DNA from: an uncultured Rhodospirillales bacterium
GTDB taxonomy: Bacteria > Pseudomonadota > Alphaproteobacteria > Acetobacterales > Acetobacteraceae
Length of the DNA stretch: 64,000 nt
NCBI GenBank assembly: GCA_903844135.1
Contig: CAIMSN010000091.1
Span: forward strand, 1 to 64,000
Direction of reading: 5' to 3'
A program made the position numbers and the translations under genes. Below the pieces are notes generated by a model, which was not told the DNA's origin, ran no database searches, and saw only the letters and a list, made by a program, of their open reading frames with translations. Below are positions 44,457 to 54,099 of the stretch, piece by piece. How positions within the stretch are numbered: the stretch's first letter is position 1; each line of letters starts with the position of its first letter.

Positions 44457-45332
44457 ATGCCGATGCCAGATTCGCCGCCTTGGTCCGGCGACGCCGTCGC
44501 CGCAACGCTGGAGCGGCTGCGCGCACGAACGCCGCTGGTGCATTCGATCACCAACCTGGTCGTCACCAACAGCACCGCCAATGCGCTGCTGGCGATCGGC
44601 GCCTCGCCGGCAATGGTCGAGGCGGAAGAGGAGAGCGCGGCGTTCGCCGCGATCGCCGATGCGCTGGTGATCAATCTCGGCACCATGACGCCGCAGCGCG
44701 CCCGCGGCATGGAGGCCGCCGCCGCGGCCGCGCGGCAGGCCGCGACGCCCTGGGTGCTGGATCCGGTGGCGGTGGGCGCGCTCGGCTATCGCTCTCGGGT
44801 GGCGGTCGGCCTGCTGGCGCACCGGCCGCAGGCGATCCGCGGCAACGCCTCGGAAATCCTGGCGCTGGAGGCGCTGAGCGATCCGGACCGGCCCGGAGCG
44901 GGGCGCGAGGCTGGGAACGAGGGGGGCCGCGGTGTCGACAGCGCGCATGCGCCGGAGGCGGCGTTGCGGTCCGCCCGGGCCCTGTCGCTGCGCACCGGGG
45001 CCGCGGTGACGGTCAGCGGCGCGGTCGATCTCTGCACCGACGGCGCGCGTCTGTTCCGTGTCGGCAACGGCCATCCGATGATGACGCGCGTCACCGGGCT
45101 CGGCTGCACCGCCACCGCGCTGATCGGCGCCTGTCTCGCGGTCGAACCGGACCCGCTGCTCGCCTCTGCGCATGCGATGGTACTGGTCGGCCTGGCGGGA
45201 GAGCTGGCCGCCGAACGCGCCCGCGGCCCGGGCTCGCTGCAGATGGAACTGCTCGACGCACTGTATCTGCTCGACGGCGCGACGGTGATCGCCAGGGCGT
45301 CGTTGACGGCGGACGAGCTCCGCGCCGTTTGA
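44457..45332 (+). CDS. thiM: Hydroxyethylthiazole kinase
   Basis: RARTPLVHSITNLVVTNSTANALLAIGASPAMVEAEEE, WVLDPVAVGALGYR, IRGNASEI, VTGLGCTATALIGA. Confidence 0.94.
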   Translation: MPMPDSPPWSGDAVAATLERLRARTPLVHSITNLVVTNSTANALLAIGASPAMVEAEEESAAFAAIADALVINLGTMTPQRARGMEAAAAAARQAATPWVLDPVAVGALGYRSRVAVGLLAHRPQAIRGNASEILALEALSDPDRPGAGREAGNEGGRGVDSAHAPEAALRSARALSLRTGAAVTVSGAVDLCTDGARLFRVGNGHPMMTRVTGLGCTATALIGACLAVEPDPLLASAHAMVLVGLAGELAAERARGPGSLQMELLDALYLLDGATVIARASLTADELRAV

Positions 45333-45422
45333 CACGACGCCATGTGCGTGTTCGGTGCGCCGGCCTTCCCGGCCGCTCCATGCGGGCGCGCCAGGGGATC
45401 GCCGAACGGAGAGACAGACCGG

Positions 45423-48095
45423 ATGACGCTGCAGACAGCCAGGACACCTCGTTTTCGCGCGAGCGGAGCGCGCCGCGTCGCCGCGCTCCTGGTGCTGGCG
45501 ACGGGTCTGTGGCTGCCTGGACCGACCCCCGCCTCGGCGCAGTCCCCCGCCTCGGCGCCGGACGTAGCCGGCCAGTTGCTGACCGGTCAAATCCCGTCGG
45601 TGACGCAGGATTCCGCGCAGGAGCCGGCGACGAACCGCGATCCGCTGCAGGATCTGACGCCTGCGGAACGCGCCAGGCTGCGCGCCCTGCTGGCGGAACC
45701 GTCGCACCCGTCGCCGCAGCAGGCCAAGGCGCCGGCCGTTGCGGCGCCGGGGCGGTCTCTCGCCGCCGCCCCTGCGGCCGCCCCTGCGGCCAAGGCCGCG
45801 ACCCAAACGGCGAAGCCGGGGCCGGTGAGCCTGGCGCCGGACAGCCTGGCCGGCGAGGTGCTCGGCGAGGCGGCCCTGCTGCGCGGCGTGCTGGCAACCC
45901 AGACCGCGACCTTCGGACATCTGTTCGCCGACATGGCGCTGACCGGCACCTGGCTGCATCGCGAGATGGTCAATCCGGACAGCCGGGCGATCCTGCTCGA
46001 CACCGGCTGGCGCAGCGCGGCTCTGCTCGGCGCGGCGCTGGCGGTCGAATATCTGCTGATGCTGGCGCTCGGACGGCCGCTGCGGATGCTCGGACGGGAA
46101 GCGCGACTGGCCGAGGAGAGCCAGGAGGGGCCGGGCGAACCGCAGGACAACGCGATTCCGGGTCTGGTGCAGGCCGGGCCGCCCCGTCCCGACGCGGACG
46201 ATCAGGCCGGCCAGCTCAGGCTGAGCCCGGTCCCGCTGCCGGGAGCGGCGCTTCCCGGCAGCCCGATCCTGCCGACCACGCCGCTGCCGAGCGCGCTCGA
46301 CGAGGCGGAGCGGGCGGAGCTGATCGCCCGCAGCGAAGAGCGCGCCGAGGCACGGTCGCGCGACGCCGCGCATCGCCGGCGGACGCTGCGCCTGTTCCGC
46401 AGGCTGCCGTTCGCCCTGCTGCGCCTGGTGCTGAAACTGGTGCCGCTGGCTGCGTTCCTGGCGATCGGCAACCTGGCCGCGACCAGCGTGGCGCCGGCGC
46501 CGGTGACGCAGCTCGTGATCATCACCATCGCCAACATCTACGGCATCGGCCGGACCATCTGGCTGGTCGCCGACATGCTGCTCGCGCCCAAGGCGCCCGG
46601 CGTCAGGCTGATCCAGGTCGCAGACGACACCGCGCGGTTCCTGATCCGCTGGTGGAGCTGGCTGCTCTCGATCGTCATCGTGGCGATCTGCATCACCGAC
46701 GTCGGCCGCGTGCTGGACCTGCCGGCGCGCGCCGCGACGGCGATCGTGCGGGCGGTGATCCTGGTCGAGCATATCCTGCTGGCGGTGCTGATCTGGCGCA
46801 CCCGGCATACGGTGGCGGCCAGCCTGCGTCCGCCGCGCCGGGTGCGAGACCGCAGCCTGGGACGGCTGCTGGTCAGGCTGGCGGACCTGTGGTGGATCGC
46901 GGCGTTGTTCTTCGACGCGGCGCTGTGGATCGTCTGGGCGGCGCAGATACGCGGCGGCTACGCCAAGATGTGGCGGCTGTTCCTGACCACCGTGATCATC
47001 GTCCTGGTATGCCGGTTCGTCAGCGTCCTGCTGCTGGGCGCATTGGACCGGATGTTCCGGGTCGAGGGCGACGATCCGCTGGCGCTGCCGGGCTTCGAGC
47101 GTCGCGCGGTCCGGTATTATCCGGCGCTGCGCCGGCTGGTGACCTGGGCGCTGTCGGTGGTGTGCGTGATCGCGCTGGCGCAGGGCTGGGGCCTGCCGAT
47201 GGTGACCTTCTTCACCCACGGCACGCTGGGCACCAGGCTGCTCTCGGCCAGCATCAGCATCCTGGTGGCGCTGGCGATCGGCGTGGTGATCTGGGAGCTG
47301 GTCAACGGCGCGCTGGATCGGCAGATCGGCCGCTTCACCGACAGCGGCCAGCTCGCCCGCGCGGTGCGGTTGCAGACGCTGCAGCCGATCCTGCGCACGC
47401 TGCTGTTCGTGGTGCTGGGCGCGATCCTGGTGCTGACGGTGCTGAGCCAGATCGGCGTGAACATCGCGCCGCTGCTGGCCGGCGCCGGGATCATCGGCGT
47501 GGCGGTGGGCTTCGGCTCGCAGAAGCTGGTGCAGGATTTCATCACCGGCATCTTCCTGCTGGTGGAGAATGCGATGCAGGTGGGCGACACGGTGACCGCG
47601 GCCGGCGTCACCGGGGTGGTCGAGCATCTGTCGATCCGCACCCTGCGGCTGCGCGGCGGCGACGGCTCGATCCAGATCATTCCGTTCTCGTCGGTCACCA
47701 CCGTCGCCAACATGAGCCGCGACTACGCGGTGGCGAGCATCGCGGTGCAGGTCGCGTTCTCGGAGGATACCGACCGGGTCTGCGACCTGCTGACCGGCAT
47801 CGGCGCCGAGCTGCGCGAGGATCCTGCCTTCGCCGACAAGATCCTGGCGGATTTCGGACTCAACGGGGTCGACAGCCTCGGCGAGTACGCGGTGGCGATC
47901 AGCGGCACGATCCGCTGCACCATCTCCGGACGCTGGCCGGTGCAGCGCGAGTTCAACCGCAGGCTCAGGGCGCGGATCGAGGCGCTGGGGATCGCGCTGC
48001 CGCAGGCGACGCGCGCGGTGGCGATGCCGGGTCTCGGGCCTATGCTGGCGGCGGCGTCGGACGACAGGCGGCCGGCGACGGAGACGAAGCCATGA
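45423..48095 (+). CDS. MscS-family mechanosensitive ion channel, large multi-TM form
   Basis: LLAGAGIIGVAVGFGSQKLVQDFITGIFLLVENAMQVGDTVTAAGVTGVVEHLSIRTLRLRGGDGSIQIIPFSSV. Confidence 0.93.
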   Translation: MTLQTARTPRFRASGARRVAALLVLATGLWLPGPTPASAQSPASAPDVAGQLLTGQIPSVTQDSAQEPATNRDPLQDLTPAERARLRALLAEPSHPSPQQAKAPAVAAPGRSLAAAPAAAPAAKAATQTAKPGPVSLAPDSLAGEVLGEAALLRGVLATQTATFGHLFADMALTGTWLHREMVNPDSRAILLDTGWRSAALLGAALAVEYLLMLALGRPLRMLGREARLAEESQEGPGEPQDNAIPGLVQAGPPRPDADDQAGQLRLSPVPLPGAALPGSPILPTTPLPSALDEAERAELIARSEERAEARSRDAAHRRRTLRLFRRLPFALLRLVLKLVPLAAFLAIGNLAATSVAPAPVTQLVIITIANIYGIGRTIWLVADMLLAPKAPGVRLIQVADDTARFLIRWWSWLLSIVIVAICITDVGRVLDLPARAATAIVRAVILVEHILLAVLIWRTRHTVAASLRPPRRVRDRSLGRLLVRLADLWWIAALFFDAALWIVWAAQIRGGYAKMWRLFLTTVIIVLVCRFVSVLLLGALDRMFRVEGDDPLALPGFERRAVRYYPALRRLVTWALSVVCVIALAQGWGLPMVTFFTHGTLGTRLLSASISILVALAIGVVIWELVNGALDRQIGRFTDSGQLARAVRLQTLQPILRTLLFVVLGAILVLTVLSQIGVNIAPLLAGAGIIGVAVGFGSQKLVQDFITGIFLLVENAMQVGDTVTAAGVTGVVEHLSIRTLRLRGGDGSIQIIPFSSVTTVANMSRDYAVASIAVQVAFSEDTDRVCDLLTGIGAELREDPAFADKILADFGLNGVDSLGEYAVAISGTIRCTISGRWPVQREFNRRLRARIEALGIALPQATRAVAMPGLGPMLAAASDDRRPATETKP

Positions 48096-48820
48096 CCAGC
48101 GACGATCCCGCGAGCGCTCTCCCAGGACTGCTGAGCCACCAGGGCTACGCGTTCCTGCCGGCGACGGCGATGCGGTCGATGCTCGACCCTGGCGCGCTGG
48201 CGCGCTGGGACCAGTTCGCCGCGAGCTGGGATCATCTCGGGCTCGATCGCTACATGGCCGATGGCGGGCGGTATCGCCGCCGCCGGCATGCCGTGTTCTC
48301 GATCGGCAGGGCCGGGATCGAGCGCAAGCCGCACCAGCCGCACTATCAGAGCCGGGACTACAACGCGCTCAATGGCGGCATCGAGCGCTGGTTCACCCCG
48401 GTCGAGGACCAGATCGCCGATCATCCGGTGCTGCTGTCGATCCTGTCGGTCTGCCACCGGCTGTTCGACGCGCTGACCCCGCCGGGCGGCCGGCCGGAGG
48501 CATGGCATGTCGAGATCCATCAGTTCCGGATCGAGCCGGACCCCGGGCAGGACGGGCAGCCGACCCCGGAGGGGCTGCATCGCGACGGGGTGGACTGGGT
48601 CCTGGTGCTGCTGGTGTCGCGCGAGAACATCGGCAGCGGCGTGACCAGCATCCACGATCTGCAGCGTCGCGAACTCGGCAGCTTCACGCTGGAACGTCCT
48701 CTGGACGCGGCGTTCGTCGACGACGGCCGGGTCTATCACGGCGTGACCGCGATCCGGGCGATCGACCCGGCCCGGCCGGCGCATCGCGACGTGCTGGTGG
48801 TGACGTTCCGGCGGCAGTAG
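48092..48820 (+). CDS. 2OG-Fe dioxygenase-family protein
   Basis: EIHQFRIEPDPGQDGQPTPEGLHRDGVDWVLVLLVSRENIGSGVTSI; overlaps MscS stop by 4 nt. Confidence 0.82.
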   Translation: MTSDDPASALPGLLSHQGYAFLPATAMRSMLDPGALARWDQFAASWDHLGLDRYMADGGRYRRRRHAVFSIGRAGIERKPHQPHYQSRDYNALNGGIERWFTPVEDQIADHPVLLSILSVCHRLFDALTPPGGRPEAWHVEIHQFRIEPDPGQDGQPTPEGLHRDGVDWVLVLLVSRENIGSGVTSIHDLQRRELGSFTLERPLDAAFVDDGRVYHGVTAIRAIDPARPAHRDVLVVTFRRQ

Positions 48821-48836
48821 CGGTCAGGCCTCGATC

Positions 48837-50015
48837 TCAGGCGCGAAGCGTCCGCCGTAGCGCCAGCACGAGCGGGATGGTGGCCAGCGCGGTCGCGGCC
48901 GCGGCGAGCACGCCCGGCACCTGGCCGGCATGGTCGCCGATCAGGCCGTACAGGATCGGCGCCGCAGCCCCCGAACCGATCACCGCGGTGTAGAAGATCG
49001 CGAAGGCGCGGCCGGCATCGCCGCGTGGCGCCAGCTCCGGCACCGTGCCGTAGAGCACCGACGAGGTGCCGTTCAGCACCACGCCCAGCAGCGGCAGCAC
49101 CGCCATGGCGGGTACGAGCGGCAGCGCGACCACCGCGACGATCAGGACGGTGGTGGCCAGTTCGGTGGAGACCACGCACGCGACGATGCCGAGCCGCGCG
49201 CCGAGCCAGCCGCAGGCCGCCTTGCCGAACGCGCCGCCGCCGAACAGAGCGGCGAAACCGAAACCGATCGCCGGGCCGGCGCCGCCCTTGCCGTGCAGCA
49301 GGAACGGCAGGAACAGCAGGAAGCCCATGCGGGTGGCGGTATCGAGCGCGCCGATCGCCAGCAGCAGGGAAAAGCCGGCGCGTCCGCCGGCGGCAGCGGT
49401 TTCGCTCCGCGCCGCGGGCGCCATGACCGGCCGGCGCGGCAGCAGCACCGGCAGGAAAGCGGCGACCCCGAGACCAACCGCCGCCATGATCAGCAGGGCA
49501 CCGCGCCATGGCATCATCACCAGCAGCAGCGAGACCAGCGGCGGGAACAGCGACTTGCCGAGATCGCCGGCGAAATTGTACAGCCCGAGCGGATGGCGGG
49601 CGGCGGCGCCATACGCCTGCGAGACCAGCAGCGAGGCCTTCGGATGCTGCACGCTCGCGCCGAGCCCGGCCAGCGTCAGCCCGGCGCACAGCACCGCCAG
49701 CCCGGCCGGAAAGCCCATCAGCAGGAACCCGCCGGCCGCGATCACCGTGCCCCAGGTCAGGGTGCGCCGGCCGCCGAGGCCCAGCGTCAGCCGGTTGGCG
49801 GGGATCTGCAGCCCGCCCATGGTGCCGGAGTACAGGCAGCGGATCAGCGCCAGCCCGGCATAGGAAAGGCCGAATTCGCGCTGCCAGAGCGGCAGCACGA
49901 CGTAGAGCAGGTCGGTGTAGCCGTCATGCAGCGCATGCGCGAGGCAGGCGCCCAGCAGGCTGCGCCGCTGCCCGGAGACGGCACGGAAAAGCGATCGGGA
50001 GACCGGGAGGTTCAT
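48837..50015 (-). CDS. MFS transporter
   Basis: ACLAHALHDGYTDLLYVVLPLWQREFGLSYAGLALIRCLYSGTMGGLQIP; 12-TM-like hydrophobicity. Confidence 0.88.
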   Translation of the reverse strand: MNLPVSRSLFRAVSGQRRSLLGACLAHALHDGYTDLLYVVLPLWQREFGLSYAGLALIRCLYSGTMGGLQIPANRLTLGLGGRRTLTWGTVIAAGGFLLMGFPAGLAVLCAGLTLAGLGASVQHPKASLLVSQAYGAAARHPLGLYNFAGDLGKSLFPPLVSLLLVMMPWRGALLIMAAVGLGVAAFLPVLLPRRPVMAPAARSETAAAGGRAGFSLLLAIGALDTATRMGFLLFLPFLLHGKGGAGPAIGFGFAALFGGGAFGKAACGWLGARLGIVACVVSTELATTVLIVAVVALPLVPAMAVLPLLGVVLNGTSSVLYGTVPELAPRGDAGRAFAIFYTAVIGSGAAAPILYGLIGDHAGQVPGVLAAAATALATIPLVLALRRTLRA

Positions 50016-50095
50016 GACGAGCCTGCCTATACCGGTGACGCGCAGGTGTTTAGCCTCGTGTTCGTCACGGGTCGGGTCAGGTTTCCTCACAGGTC

Positions 50096-51052
50096 ATGCG
50101 CAAACTCCCGCCGCTCTCCGCGCTGCGCGTGTTCGAGGTCGCCGCGCGCACCGACAGCTATGTCGCGGCGGGGCGGGAGCTCGGCCTGACCCATGGCGCG
50201 GTCAGCCGGCAGATCGCCGCGCTGGAGCGGTGGCTCGGCCGGCGCCTGTTCGTCCGGGTCGGCCGGCGCATGACGGCGACCCAGGCGGCGCGCGCCTTCG
50301 CCGTGGAGACCGGGCTGGCGTTCGACCGCATCGACCGGGCCGCGGAGGCCTGCGCCGGTCCGGCCGCGCGTCGCGTGCTGCGGGTCAGCGCGCCGACCAG
50401 CTTCGCGATGCGCTGGCTGATCCCGCGCCTGGACCGGTTCCACGCCCTGCGTCCGGAGGTCGCGGTCAGCGTCGCGACGGTGACCACGCTGCACGAGGAG
50501 CTGCGCGGCGGGTTCGACGTGGCGATCCGGCGCGGGGTCGGCGCGGCCGGGATGCAGGCCGGGGACCGGATCTGGCCGGATCACCGCGCGGTCGGTTTCC
50601 TGGCCGAGCGCGACACGCTGATCGCCAGCCCCGCCCTGCTGCGCGCCTGCCGGCTCGACCATCCGGCGCAGATCGCCGGCCATCGCCTGCTCTCGACCGA
50701 GACGCGACCGCGCGACTGGACGGACTGGCTGGCGCAGGCCGGGCTGCCGCATCCGGCCGGACCGCGGCAGGTGTTCGACCATTTCTTCGTCACGCTGCAG
50801 GCGGTGCTCGACGGGCTGGGCCTGGGGATCGGCCCGCTGCCGATGCTGCAGGGCGAGCTGCAGGCCGGGCGCCTGGTGGCGCCGTTCCCATCGATCGGCG
50901 TGACCCGGCCTGGGACGGTGGCGCTGGTGCCGGCCGACGCCGACAGGACGGCGTCGCTGCTGGCGTTTCTCGACTGGCTGGTCGAGGAGGGCGCCCGCCC
51001 GGCTTCTTCTATTGCGGCTTGGCCGCCGAGCGAACCACCACGAAGCGGCTGA
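50096..51052 (+). CDS. LysR-family transcriptional regulator (GcvA-like)
   Basis: LPPLSALRVFEVAARTDSYVAAGRELGLTHGAVSRQIAALERWLGRRLFVR. Confidence 0.92.
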   Translation: MRKLPPLSALRVFEVAARTDSYVAAGRELGLTHGAVSRQIAALERWLGRRLFVRVGRRMTATQAARAFAVETGLAFDRIDRAAEACAGPAARRVLRVSAPTSFAMRWLIPRLDRFHALRPEVAVSVATVTTLHEELRGGFDVAIRRGVGAAGMQAGDRIWPDHRAVGFLAERDTLIASPALLRACRLDHPAQIAGHRLLSTETRPRDWTDWLAQAGLPHPAGPRQVFDHFFVTLQAVLDGLGLGIGPLPMLQGELQAGRLVAPFPSIGVTRPGTVALVPADADRTASLLAFLDWLVEEGARPASSIAAWPPSEPPRSG

Positions 51053-52019
51053 GCAGGTCGAACCAGAACGGCGCGCCGAGCATGACGGCGAACGCGGTGA
51101 CCAGCCAGCCGAGCAGCAATTGCGCCAGCGCGCCCGGCCCGTCGATCCGGCGCGGCAGAGGGCGTCCCCAGCCGGTGGGAAAGCGGATCTGGCCGAGTTC
51201 GCCCTGCAGCGCCGCGAAGGCCCGCGCGGCGCGCTGGGCGATCTGGTCGTCGCTCCGGTCCGGCGACGGGGGGACCGGCAGGACCAGCGCGGTGGCCTGC
51301 GCCACCACGCCGCTGCGCAGCGCCTCGTCCTCGAACAGCGCCCGGCCGACGCTGAACGCATCGACGTTCATCACCCCGGCGACGACCAGGCCGATCACGA
51401 GCAACATCATCTGGGTGCGGCGCTTGTACCAGCCGGAGACACGGTCCATGCAGCTATCGAACCACCGCGCCACCGCATGTTCCACCTTGTGCAGGCTGTC
51501 GCCGCCCTGGTCGAGCGCGGCCAGCAGGGCGCGTCGCGGCCGGCCGTCCGGCATCGCCTGCGCCTTCTCGGCCAGGGCGGCGACGGTCAGCGCCGGCGCC
51601 GGATGGCCGCCGGTGCCCACCGGGCCGCGCACCTGCAGATCGAGATAGGCGCGCGCGAAGCTGCGCGACGGGATGTAGGCCGGCAGGCTGGCGCGGCCGC
51701 GCAGGCTCATGCGCAGGTTCATGCGCAGGCTCACATGTGGTCCGGCGTGCGTACCGGGCAGGCTGCGCTGCGGGCGGAGCTGATCCGGCCGGTAGTCGCC
51801 GCGATACAGCGGATAGATCAGCGGATGGGCGTAGAGCGCGCTGGTGGCGCCCTGGCCGGTGGGGTCGTCGAGCATCTCGCGTATGCCGCGCTCCAGGTCG
51901 GCGGACCGGGCGTTGAGCACGGTCTCGATCGCCTCGCGGATCGCCGAGCAGATCAGGCTGACGAACAGGAACAGCAGCGTCAGCCCGATCGCCACGTCCA
52001 GCACCACCGATCCGAACAT
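51009..52019 (-). CDS. Hypothetical membrane protein
   Basis: MFGSVVLDVAIGLTLLFLFVSLICSAIREAIETVLNARSADLERGIREMLDDP; TM segments; convergent 44-nt overlap with LysR gene. Confidence 0.75.
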   Translation of the reverse strand: MFGSVVLDVAIGLTLLFLFVSLICSAIREAIETVLNARSADLERGIREMLDDPTGQGATSALYAHPLIYPLYRGDYRPDQLRPQRSLPGTHAGPHVSLRMNLRMSLRGRASLPAYIPSRSFARAYLDLQVRGPVGTGGHPAPALTVAALAEKAQAMPDGRPRRALLAALDQGGDSLHKVEHAVARWFDSCMDRVSGWYKRRTQMMLLVIGLVVAGVMNVDAFSVGRALFEDEALRSGVVAQATALVLPVPPSPDRSDDQIAQRAARAFAALQGELGQIRFPTGWGRPLPRRIDGPGALAQLLLGWLVTAFAVMLGAPFWFDLLSRFVVVRSAAKPQ

Positions 52020-52141
52020 CGCCGCCCCCTCGCCCGCCCGCGTCCCGGAGCGGCGGCCGATCCTGACCGACCCGACGCGGCGGGACAACGCGATTGCCTG
52101 CGCGCCGCCCCGGGACTAACCCGTCGGGCGGAGGAGCTGCC

Positions 52142-52660
52142 ATGACCGAGACCGAGTTCAACCCAGACCGTGCCGACATCCGTGCCGACATGCGTGCCGG
52201 CATCCGCGCCGGGGCGATCGGCGGCCTGGTCGCAGGGGCGCTGGTGAGCCTGGCCTATCTGGGGCTGGAGCGGGCCAGCGGAAAACCGTCCGAGCTGATC
52301 AAGCTCGGACGCAGCACCGCGATCGCGTTCGGCTCGCCGTACCGGCACCAGGACAGCCTGCCGGCACCGGACGAGCAGGTGCGGTATCAGGGCGCGCACC
52401 TGGCGCTGTCGACGCTGATGGGGGCGGCCTATCCGCTGGCGCGGCAGCTTCGCTTCTATCGCGGCGCGCTCGGCGGGGCTCTGTATGGGGCCAGTTTCTA
52501 CGCGCTGTTCTGGGGGCTGGCCGGGCCGCGTCTCGGGCTGACGCCGACGCCGCGCGCCGACGGCGCCGCGCTGGCGGGGCAGAAGCTGGCGCTGCTGTCC
52601 GGCTTCGGGCTGGTGACGGCGTCGATCGCCGATGCGCTGTCGCCGAGGACCGGCGCATGA
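52142..52660 (+). CDS. Hypothetical small membrane protein with N-terminal tetrapeptide repeats
   Basis: RADIRADMRAGIRAGAIGGLVAGALVSLAYLG; good SD ggaggagc. Confidence 0.75.
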   Translation: MTETEFNPDRADIRADMRAGIRAGAIGGLVAGALVSLAYLGLERASGKPSELIKLGRSTAIAFGSPYRHQDSLPAPDEQVRYQGAHLALSTLMGAAYPLARQLRFYRGALGGALYGASFYALFWGLAGPRLGLTPTPRADGAALAGQKLALLSGFGLVTASIADALSPRTGA

Positions 52661-53040
52661 GCCGCCCTGGTCCGATGCCGCGCGTGCCCTGCTACGTCTG
52701 CGGCGATCCGGCGACCCTGGCCGATGAGCAGAAGGGCTGGTTCGACGTCGATTGCGACCGCTGCGGACGCCTGCGCGTCACCGGGCGCGCCTTCGTGGTG
52801 TTTCCGCCGCCGGCGATCCGCGCGTTCGACCGGCCCTGGCTGTCGGACAAGGTGCGCGCGATCGCACCGACGCCGCAGGACGGATATCGCCGCCGCATCG
52901 ACGAGCTCTGGCTGCATCACTGGCGGCTGGTGCATCTGATGAAGACGGAACACGGGCTGAGCGAGGCGGCGGCGCTGGCGCATCTGTCGGCGCATCCCGA
53001 TGCGGATCTGCGCGACGGGAGCGTGCTGGCGCTGCTGTGA
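52657..53040 (+). CDS. Hypothetical zinc-ribbon-like protein
   Basis: CYVCGDPATLADEQKGWFDVDCDRCGRLRVTGRAF (two CxxC); ATGA overlap with upstream gene. Confidence 0.72.
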   Translation: MSRPGPMPRVPCYVCGDPATLADEQKGWFDVDCDRCGRLRVTGRAFVVFPPPAIRAFDRPWLSDKVRAIAPTPQDGYRRRIDELWLHHWRLVHLMKTEHGLSEAAALAHLSAHPDADLRDGSVLALL

Positions 53041-53456
53041 CCGCGCCGACGATTCGAATCGCGGCCGCACTGATCATGCGCGCCGATGGAAGAATGCTCC
53101 TCGTCAGGAAGCGCGGCACTCATGCGTTCATGCAGCCGGGCGGCAAGATCGAGCACGGGGAGGAACCGGCGCATGCCCTTTGCCGGGAGTTGGCCGAGGA
53201 ACTGGGTCTGGCGGTCGAACACACGCACCCTCGGCTGCTTGGAGAGTTTCGTGCCCCGGCGGCGAACGAACCAGGACATGTCGTCCTAGCCACGCTCTAT
53301 TTTCTACGGATCAACGTCGATCCTCTGCCTGGTTCGGAGATTGCCGAGACCGCTTGGATCGATCCCGACGAGTCTGGCGCCGTGCTCCTGGCTCCGCTGA
53401 CGCGCGACCACGTCCTGCCGCTCTGCCGCGCGGCGGCCACAGCTCGGTCATCATAG
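53037..53456 (+). CDS. NUDIX hydrolase
   Basis: GGKIEHGEEPAHALCRELAEELGL Nudix box; GTGA overlap with upstream gene. Confidence 0.93.
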   Translation: MTAPTIRIAAALIMRADGRMLLVRKRGTHAFMQPGGKIEHGEEPAHALCRELAEELGLAVEHTHPRLLGEFRAPAANEPGHVVLATLYFLRINVDPLPGSEIAETAWIDPDESGAVLLAPLTRDHVLPLCRAAATARSS

Positions 53457-53517
53457 TCTGCCGGGAGGCGAATGTGCTGATCGGATCGCCATGTTTCGTG
53501 GGCGGCCAGAGCGTTCC

Positions 53518-53787
53518 TCAGTAGCGATAGCGACACTGGATGATTTCCAGGCGCTGGTCCTCGCCTCCCCGGCCCTGCACGCGATAGACGAGACGATGTT
53601 CGGCGGTGAGTCGTCGGGACCACCAGCCGGACAGGTCGCCTTTCAGGGCTTCCGGCTTGCCGATTCCGGTGAAGGGGTGGCGGGCGGCGTCCTCGATCAG
53701 CGCGTTCAGGCGGCGATGGACCGTCGCATCCGCCTCGGCGCAATGAACATAGTCGGCCCAGCCGTCGGCACTGAAATGAACCCTCAC
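53518..53787 (-). CDS. YoeB/Txe-family toxin
   Basis: VHFSADGWADYVHCAEADATVHRRLNALIEDAARHPFTGIGKPEALKGDLSGWWSRRLTAEHRLVYRV...IIQCRYRY. Confidence 0.92.
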   Translation of the reverse strand: MRVHFSADGWADYVHCAEADATVHRRLNALIEDAARHPFTGIGKPEALKGDLSGWWSRRLTAEHRLVYRVQGRGGEDQRLEIIQCRYRY

Positions 53788-54047
53788 GCCCGGGTCGGCA
53801 CCAGCCCGTGTTCGACCCCCTGCCCAGCCTCGAACTCCTGCACGCCGCGCAGCAGCCGCTCGGCGTTGCGCGGGCTGCTGAGCAGATGCACCGTCTCCTG
53901 CCAGCCGGCGAATTCCGCCTCCGCCATCATCACTACGTTGCCCTTGCCGCCCTGGCGGGTCACCACCAGCGGCGCTCGGGTCTCGACGGCCTCGTCCAGG
54001 AAGCGCGACAGGTTCTGTCTCAGATCGGTATAGGACACATGGGTCAC
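53784..54047 (-). CDS. YefM/Phd-family antitoxin
   Basis: VTHVSYTDLRQNLSRFLDEAVETRAPLVVTRQGGKGNVVMMAEAEFAGWQETVHLLSSPRNAERLL; GTG start with SD ggagg; overlaps toxin start by 4 nt. Confidence 0.92.
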   Translation of the reverse strand: MTHVSYTDLRQNLSRFLDEAVETRAPLVVTRQGGKGNVVMMAEAEFAGWQETVHLLSSPRNAERLLRGVQEFEAGQGVEHGLVPTRA

Positions 54048-54099
54048 GGGCACCTCCAGCAGCCACGCTAGCACATGGTCGTACAGAAGTCCGTACTTT

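Noticed and set aside
44385-47627. 1080-aa minus ORF
   Set aside because: Antisense shadow of thiM and the MscS gene; low-complexity composition.
53518-54047. TA pair as a novel defence system
   Set aside because: Both proteins match ordinary YoeB/YefM-type families; no unusual gene attached.
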